Source: Verrucomicrobia bacterium UBA673 (GTDB taxonomy: Bacteria > Verrucomicrobiota > Verrucomicrobiia > Limisphaerales > UBA1096). From it: 5,785 nucleotides of DNA. The stretch lies in assembly GCA_002299785.1 (NCBI GenBank), contig DBNL01000063.1, forward strand, positions 1 through 5,785, given 5' to 3'. The notes beneath the pieces were generated by a model, which saw only the letters and a program-made list of their open reading frames with translations, was not told the DNA's origin and ran no database searches. Shown one piece after another: positions 5,735 through 5,785 of the stretch (its first letter is position 1; every line of letters begins with the position of its first letter). The position numbers and the translations under genes are program-made.

Positions 5735-5785
5735 CGGGATGTAGCGTAGCCTGGTTAGCGCGCCTGACTGGGGGTCAGGAGGTCG
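5735..5785 (+). tRNA. tRNA-Pro (anticodon GGG), 5' part only, cut by window end
   Basis: The acceptor strand CGGGATG (5735-5741) is followed by TA and a D arm, GCGT (5744-5747) pairing with GCGC (5758-5761) around a GG-containing loop. The anticodon stem CCTGA (5763-5767) pairs with TCAGG (5775-5779) around loop CTGGGGG, placing anticodon GGG at 5770-5772. The T arm and 3' end lie beyond the window. The gene is co-directional with the operon and starts 69 bases after its last stop codon. Confidence 0.93.

Noticed and set aside
1..5785. Integrative element or genomic island bounded by the tRNAs
   Set aside because: No integrase, transposase or direct repeat matching the visible tRNA parts is present. 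The tRNA 3' ends, where attachment sites would lie, are outside the window and face away.

Overview
The window holds one three-gene operon on the + strand (170-5665). It sits between two tRNA genes that are both cut by the window edges: tRNA-His on the - strand (1-41) and tRNA-Pro on the + strand (5735-5785). The gene content points to a PVC-superphylum bacterium (Planctomycetota or Verrucomicrobiota). Proteins pairing DUF1549/PSCyt2 with DUF1553/PSD1, followed by a twin-arginine DUF1501 protein and a PPC-domain protein, are a hallmark of those phyla and occur in many paralogous copies per genome. The sequence does not decide between the two phyla. Verrucomicrobiota is a mild guess.

Layout. 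At 1-41 lies the 5' half of tRNA-His(GTG), transcribed leftward. The 128-bp gap at 42-169 carries a possible tRNA promoter on the - strand, an overlapping terminator-like hairpin on the + strand, and the leader of the operon. At 170-2647 is an 825-aa exported multidomain cytochrome-type protein: signal peptide, Ig-like domain, CX4CH haem-type segment, second Ig-like domain, DUF1549 with CXXCH, and DUF1553. One base later, 2649-3992 encodes a 447-aa Tat-exported DUF1501 protein of the alkaline phosphatase/sulfatase superfamily. Overlapping it by four bases, 3989-5665 encodes a 558-aa exported protein built from two Ig/TIG-like plus PPC units and a C-terminal Ig-like domain. The 69-bp gap at 5666-5734 holds an inverted repeat ending at the base before tRNA-Pro and a good candidate tRNA promoter.

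How the genes may work together. All three products have export signals, and the genes are packed with spacings of +1 and -4 bases, so they are probably made together and act outside the cytoplasm. A reasonable inference is a periplasmic or surface assembly of a c-type cytochrome scaffold, a metal-dependent hydrolase-fold protein and a binding protein. Such families are often found near sulfatases and glycan-degradation genes, but the substrate and reaction are not established and nothing in this window names them.

The most unexpected non-gene signal is the 10-bp palindrome CTTGGCCAAG. It occurs four times in two of the genes, in all three codon phases, so it is not explained by the proteins encoded. 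No mobile element, integrase, CRISPR array or attachment site is visible.
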